Below, in pieces: positions 6,905 to 9,255 of a DNA stretch of 9,255 bases (position 1 is its first letter; every line of letters starts with the position of its first letter). Location of the stretch: positions 1 to 9,255 of the forward strand of contig JAKAYJ010000038.1 in NCBI GenBank assembly GCA_021816385.1. The letters are read 5' to 3'. Below the pieces are notes generated by a model. That model saw only the letters and a program-made list of their open reading frames with translations. It was not told the origin of the DNA and searched no databases. This stretch comes from Thermoplasmata archaeon. GTDB lineage: Archaea > Thermoplasmatota > Thermoplasmata > Thermoplasmatales > Thermoplasmataceae. A program made the translations under genes and the position numbers.

Positions 6905-8027
6905 ATTCCTGTGCGTCTAACCCGTAGAAAGCAATTCCTGATGGGATTTTAGGGTAAAAATATGTTGATTTTGCTGGCAACACGTATCCTTTCTTCATTG
7001 TCTTGACAAAGGCCCCCTTATCCCAAGGTGGCATCATGAATGCCATTTTTATGGGATCATCTCTTATCTCTTTCTCTGCCTCTTCCTTAATGTAAGTATA
7101 CTTTATGCCAGCCCTGCCAGAACCTCTTTTTATGGACCTATCTATAATGTCCAGATAGTCACCGTATTTCATTTCTGTTTTTGGGTCCAGTAGGTATTTT
7201 GTTTCGCCGTGAATAACGACAGGATATCTTAAATCCACGCTTTCATTAGTTTTTACCAGATTGAACTTTTCACGGATCATCTCCATTGTAACTTCATCAT
7301 AATCAACTATCCTGTGGACCTGAGCTATGAATATGCTTTCTGATCTCAGGGAAGTTACAAATACGAATAAATGGTTGAAAAACTGGATATCTCCGCCATA
7401 CTTTTTTGATAGGGATAGCATTGCCTTGGTCCTGTGGTGGCCATCCGCGATTATGCCTATATCGCCCTTTAGAACCTCCTGAATTCTTCCAATTTTAACA
7501 GGATCGGAAAGGATGCATATACTGTTGTAAACACCCTCAGGTTCTTCGTAAATCCTTTCGCAATTTTTCTCTGACATTACAGACCTGAGAGTTTCATTCA
7601 GCTTTGCCTGTTCGCTTACAACGAACACTGGTTCTGTCTGATATTCCATTCTTTCTATGAGCTTCTCTCTTTGATTAACAAGTTTTGTTATTACGCTTTC
7701 GTGTGGTATCAGGCAGTTTTCTGGTTCTTTTAAATTTATTATGCCGATAACGCCGTATCTTTCCCTTTGGATTCCACCTTCTACGAAAACCTGTTTCAGA
7801 ACCACAAATCCCTGATTGTTGTTCTTACTTATTACACCTTTTTCCTGCCATGTATTGAATAGTTTTCTTGCCTCTTCAGGGTCCTTACAATCCTTTAGAT
7901 TGACAATGTTATATGGATTCTTCTTCAACTCCTTCTCCATGGCCTTTGTGATCATGTCAAATGGAGGGGATGTGACCCGTCCTAATCCATCCTTGTAAAT
8001 TGTTGGTACAAATGTTTCAAGAATCAA
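6867..8027 (-). CDS. DUF1015 family protein of unknown function
   Basis: A 386-residue soluble protein of the DUF1015 family (usual length about 400). Its N-terminus, FVPTIYKDGLGRVTSPPFDMI, is typical of the family, and the hallmark GIIADGHHRTKAML has Asp195-Gly-His-His-Arg199. No membrane segments or signal peptide are seen. The start must be TTG at 8027 (or a later codon): the frame meets the nfo stop only nine bases upstream and there is no ATG nearby. The gene sits between nfo and tRNA-Thr in one operon. The function is not established; some bacterial DUF1015 genes lie beside serine-biosynthesis genes, and the DGHHR motif recalls ParB/serine-kinase-like folds, which is only a hypothesis. 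Oddity: there is no stop before the tRNA gene, so residues 375-386 are encoded by tRNA bases and translation ends at a TAA in the anticodon loop. Conserved sequence appears to end near IPSGIAFYG (about residue 369). Confidence 0.88.
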   Translation of the reverse strand: MILETFVPTIYKDGLGRVTSPPFDMITKAMEKELKKNPYNIVNLKDCKDPEEARKLFNTWQEKGVISKNNNQGFVVLKQVFVEGGIQRERYGVIGIINLKEPENCLIPHESVITKLVNQREKLIERMEYQTEPVFVVSEQAKLNETLRSVMSEKNCERIYEEPEGVYNSICILSDPVKIGRIQEVLKGDIGIIADGHHRTKAMLSLSKKYGGDIQFFNHLFVFVTSLRSESIFIAQVHRIVDYDEVTMEMIREKFNLVKTNESVDLRYPVVIHGETKYLLDPKTEMKYGDYLDIIDRSIKRGSGRAGIKYTYIKEEAEKEIRDDPIKMAFMMPPWDKGAFVKTMKKGYVLPAKSTYFYPKIPSGIAFYGLDAQECRCGLVGRAADS

Positions 8028-8036
8028 TGCTGACCC

Positions 8037-8888
8037 TTATTTCAACAATTGATTTAAAGCTTCGATATCACTCATATATCCGTCTTCTCCCAGTGGAGTT
8101 TCAAAGATCATTGGAACATCTTTGAAATTTCTGTCTTTAATCAGGAACCTGAACCCATCCACACCAATGGTGCCTTTTCCTATCATTTCGTGTCTATCTG
8201 TGTGCTCACCAAGTCCTTTCTTGCTATCATTAAGGTGGAACCCATTTATTCTTTCAATACCCACCGTACTCTTTATTTCATCAATCATCTGGCCATAACC
8301 AGTCTCTTCTGAAAAGTTATAACCTGATGCCCATGTATGACATGTATCCAGTGTAATGCCGACCTTATCCTTCAAATCTACCTTGTCTATTATTTTTGCA
8401 ATATCCCCAAATGTTTTTCCGACACTATTTCCCTGGCCAGCGCTATTTTCAATCAGTACTTTTACCATCTGATCTGAAGTGATAACATCATTGAGCATAT
8501 TCGCAACGTTGTTTATTCCTATTTCAAGAGTTGCGTCCTTGAATGAACCTGGATGAAATGTTAGAAGTTCCATTCCCAGCTTATCAGCCCTTTCTATTTC
8601 CATTCTGAAACCTTCCCTTACTTTCTCCCTAAGAATGTTGTCACTGCTGGCCGTATTCAAAAGGTAGGATGCGTGGACCATGACTGTTGGATTTCCATTA
8701 TCCTTCTTCTCCTTTTTGAACTTTTTAACAATTTCTTCGTCCAGAGGTTTGGCTTTCCACTGCATCTGACTCTTTGTGAAAACCTGGTAGCTCTTAAATC
8801 CAAATTCACGTGCTCTTCCCGGTGTGGCTTCCATTCCCTTTGATGTTGATAGATGACCACCTATGTTGTTTACATCTGTAATTTTCAT
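8037..8888 (-). CDS. nfo: Endonuclease IV (apurinic/apyrimidinic endonuclease)
   Basis: Base-excision-repair enzyme that cleaves 5' of abasic sites using three zinc ions, 283 residues, close to E. coli Nfo (285). The xylose-isomerase-like TIM barrel carries the family motifs VHASYLLN (71-78), LLTFHPGS (108-115), LIENSAGQGNSVG (145-157), GITLDTCHTWASGY (177-190), FHLNDSKKGLGEHTDRHEMIG (217-237) and PMIFETPLG (259-267). His72, His112, Glu147, Asp181, His184, His218, Asp231, His233 and Glu263 correspond to the nine zinc ligands of E. coli Nfo (H69, H109, E145, D179, H182, H216, D229, H231, E261). The active site is therefore intact. The ATG at 8886-8888 begins three bases after the stop of the upstream effector-domain gene, and DUF1015 starts nine bases downstream, so the three are very likely cotranscribed. 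Constitutive housekeeping repair of heat- and acid-induced depurination is the natural role. Confidence 0.96.
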   Translation of the reverse strand: MKITDVNNIGGHLSTSKGMEATPGRAREFGFKSYQVFTKSQMQWKAKPLDEEIVKKFKKEKKDNGNPTVMVHASYLLNTASSDNILREKVREGFRMEIERADKLGMELLTFHPGSFKDATLEIGINNVANMLNDVITSDQMVKVLIENSAGQGNSVGKTFGDIAKIIDKVDLKDKVGITLDTCHTWASGYNFSEETGYGQMIDEIKSTVGIERINGFHLNDSKKGLGEHTDRHEMIGKGTIGVDGFRFLIKDRNFKDVPMIFETPLGEDGYMSDIEALNQLLK

Positions 8889-8891
8889 TTT

Positions 8892-9255
8892 TCACTCTTC
8901 CTTTGTGTTAAAATCGCTGCTGTCGATTATCATTTGCACGAACTGGAACACGTGTAGTGCCAGTGCAGGGTTATCTGTGTAGCCACACGCATTCAGATCA
9001 GGACCTGCTAAAAGTGCTCTTGATCTATCTGCAACGACATCTGTAGCTATAAGCCCCTCCTTTCTGAATATCTGTGCGTTCTGCGGAACCCTCTTGTTCG
9101 GTGGAGTCACGAAGATGACCTTCACGTTTCTCCTCATTGCGTTTTCTATGTTTTTCTTCATCTCCATCCTTATTTCCTTCACCATTGGTGTACAGATGTA
9201 AAGTTCCTTGTCTGCGAGATTTATCAGTTCGGCTATTTTACTCATCACCTTTGAT
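8892..9255 (-). CDS. TrmB-like / PLD-like effector domain protein, probably the C-terminal part of a transcription regulator (5' end cut by window)
   Basis: At least 120 residues are visible. The pattern is a beta-alpha-beta unit (KIAELINLADKELYICTP, then a charged helix, then NVKVIFVTPP), followed by DVVADRSRALLAG, a short GYTDNPALAL stretch and a final helix. This is how the C-terminal ligand- or effector-binding domain of archaeal TrmB-like regulators looks, a fold related to phospholipase D halves; no HKD catalytic motif is visible. TrmB proteins carry a winged helix-turn-helix before this domain. The frame is open to the window edge (Ser-Lys precede GTG 9248 and ATG 9245), so that part probably lies outside. 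If the protein instead starts at 9248 or 9245 it is a stand-alone effector domain; GGTGAT overlaps those codons and cannot serve them. It is the first visible gene of the nfo operon, three bases from nfo. The ligand cannot be predicted. Confidence 0.6.
   Translation of the reverse strand, partial: SKVMSKIAELINLADKELYICTPMVKEIRMEMKKNIENAMRRNVKVIFVTPPNKRVPQNAQIFRKEGLIATDVVADRSRALLAGPDLNACGYTDNPALALHVFQFVQMIIDSSDFNTKEE

Overview
The window reads as archaeal chromosome, most likely from the Thermoplasmata (a Thermoplasmatales-type acidophile relative). The signs are AT-rich DNA, heavy use of AGA/AGG and ATA codons, TATA-like elements where an archaeal promoter should sit, ribosome-binding sites of the AGGTGAT type, a tRNA gene without encoded CCA, and typical archaeal families (TrmB-like effector domain, DUF1015, archaeal-type GH38 mannosidase). 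The taxonomic call is inference; no rRNA or other marker gene is present.

Left part (1-5154, plus strand): the 3' nine-tenths of an EgtB sulfoxide synthase gene overlaps an EgtD histidine methyltransferase gene by 4 bases. Together they are the core of ergothioneine (thiol-histidine) biosynthesis, and the known metal- and substrate-binding residues I could place are conserved. A large cytosolic-type GH38 alpha-mannosidase follows after 55 bases, with its own TATA-like element placed for a leaderless transcript.

Middle (5155-6831): a short convergent intergenic stretch, then a TauE/SafE-type membrane permease on the minus strand, then about 700 bases without a convincing gene. That gap holds at most a very small candidate ORF behind a TATA-like element and some stop-interrupted coding-like fragments.

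Right part (6832-9255, minus strand): a tightly packed transcription unit reading TrmB-like/PLD-like effector domain (cut by the window edge), endonuclease IV (nfo), a DUF1015 protein, and tRNA-Thr(CGT). Gaps between the three protein genes are 3 and 9 bases. The DUF1015 reading frame has no stop before the tRNA gene: it runs 38 bases into it and ends on a TAA formed by the anticodon loop. The tRNA has no TATA-like element at the expected distance, so it is probably cut from the operon transcript.

The most notable points are the bacterial-style egtB-egtD pair in an archaeal setting and the same-strand mRNA/tRNA overlap. I see no CRISPR array, intact mobile element or clear defence system.
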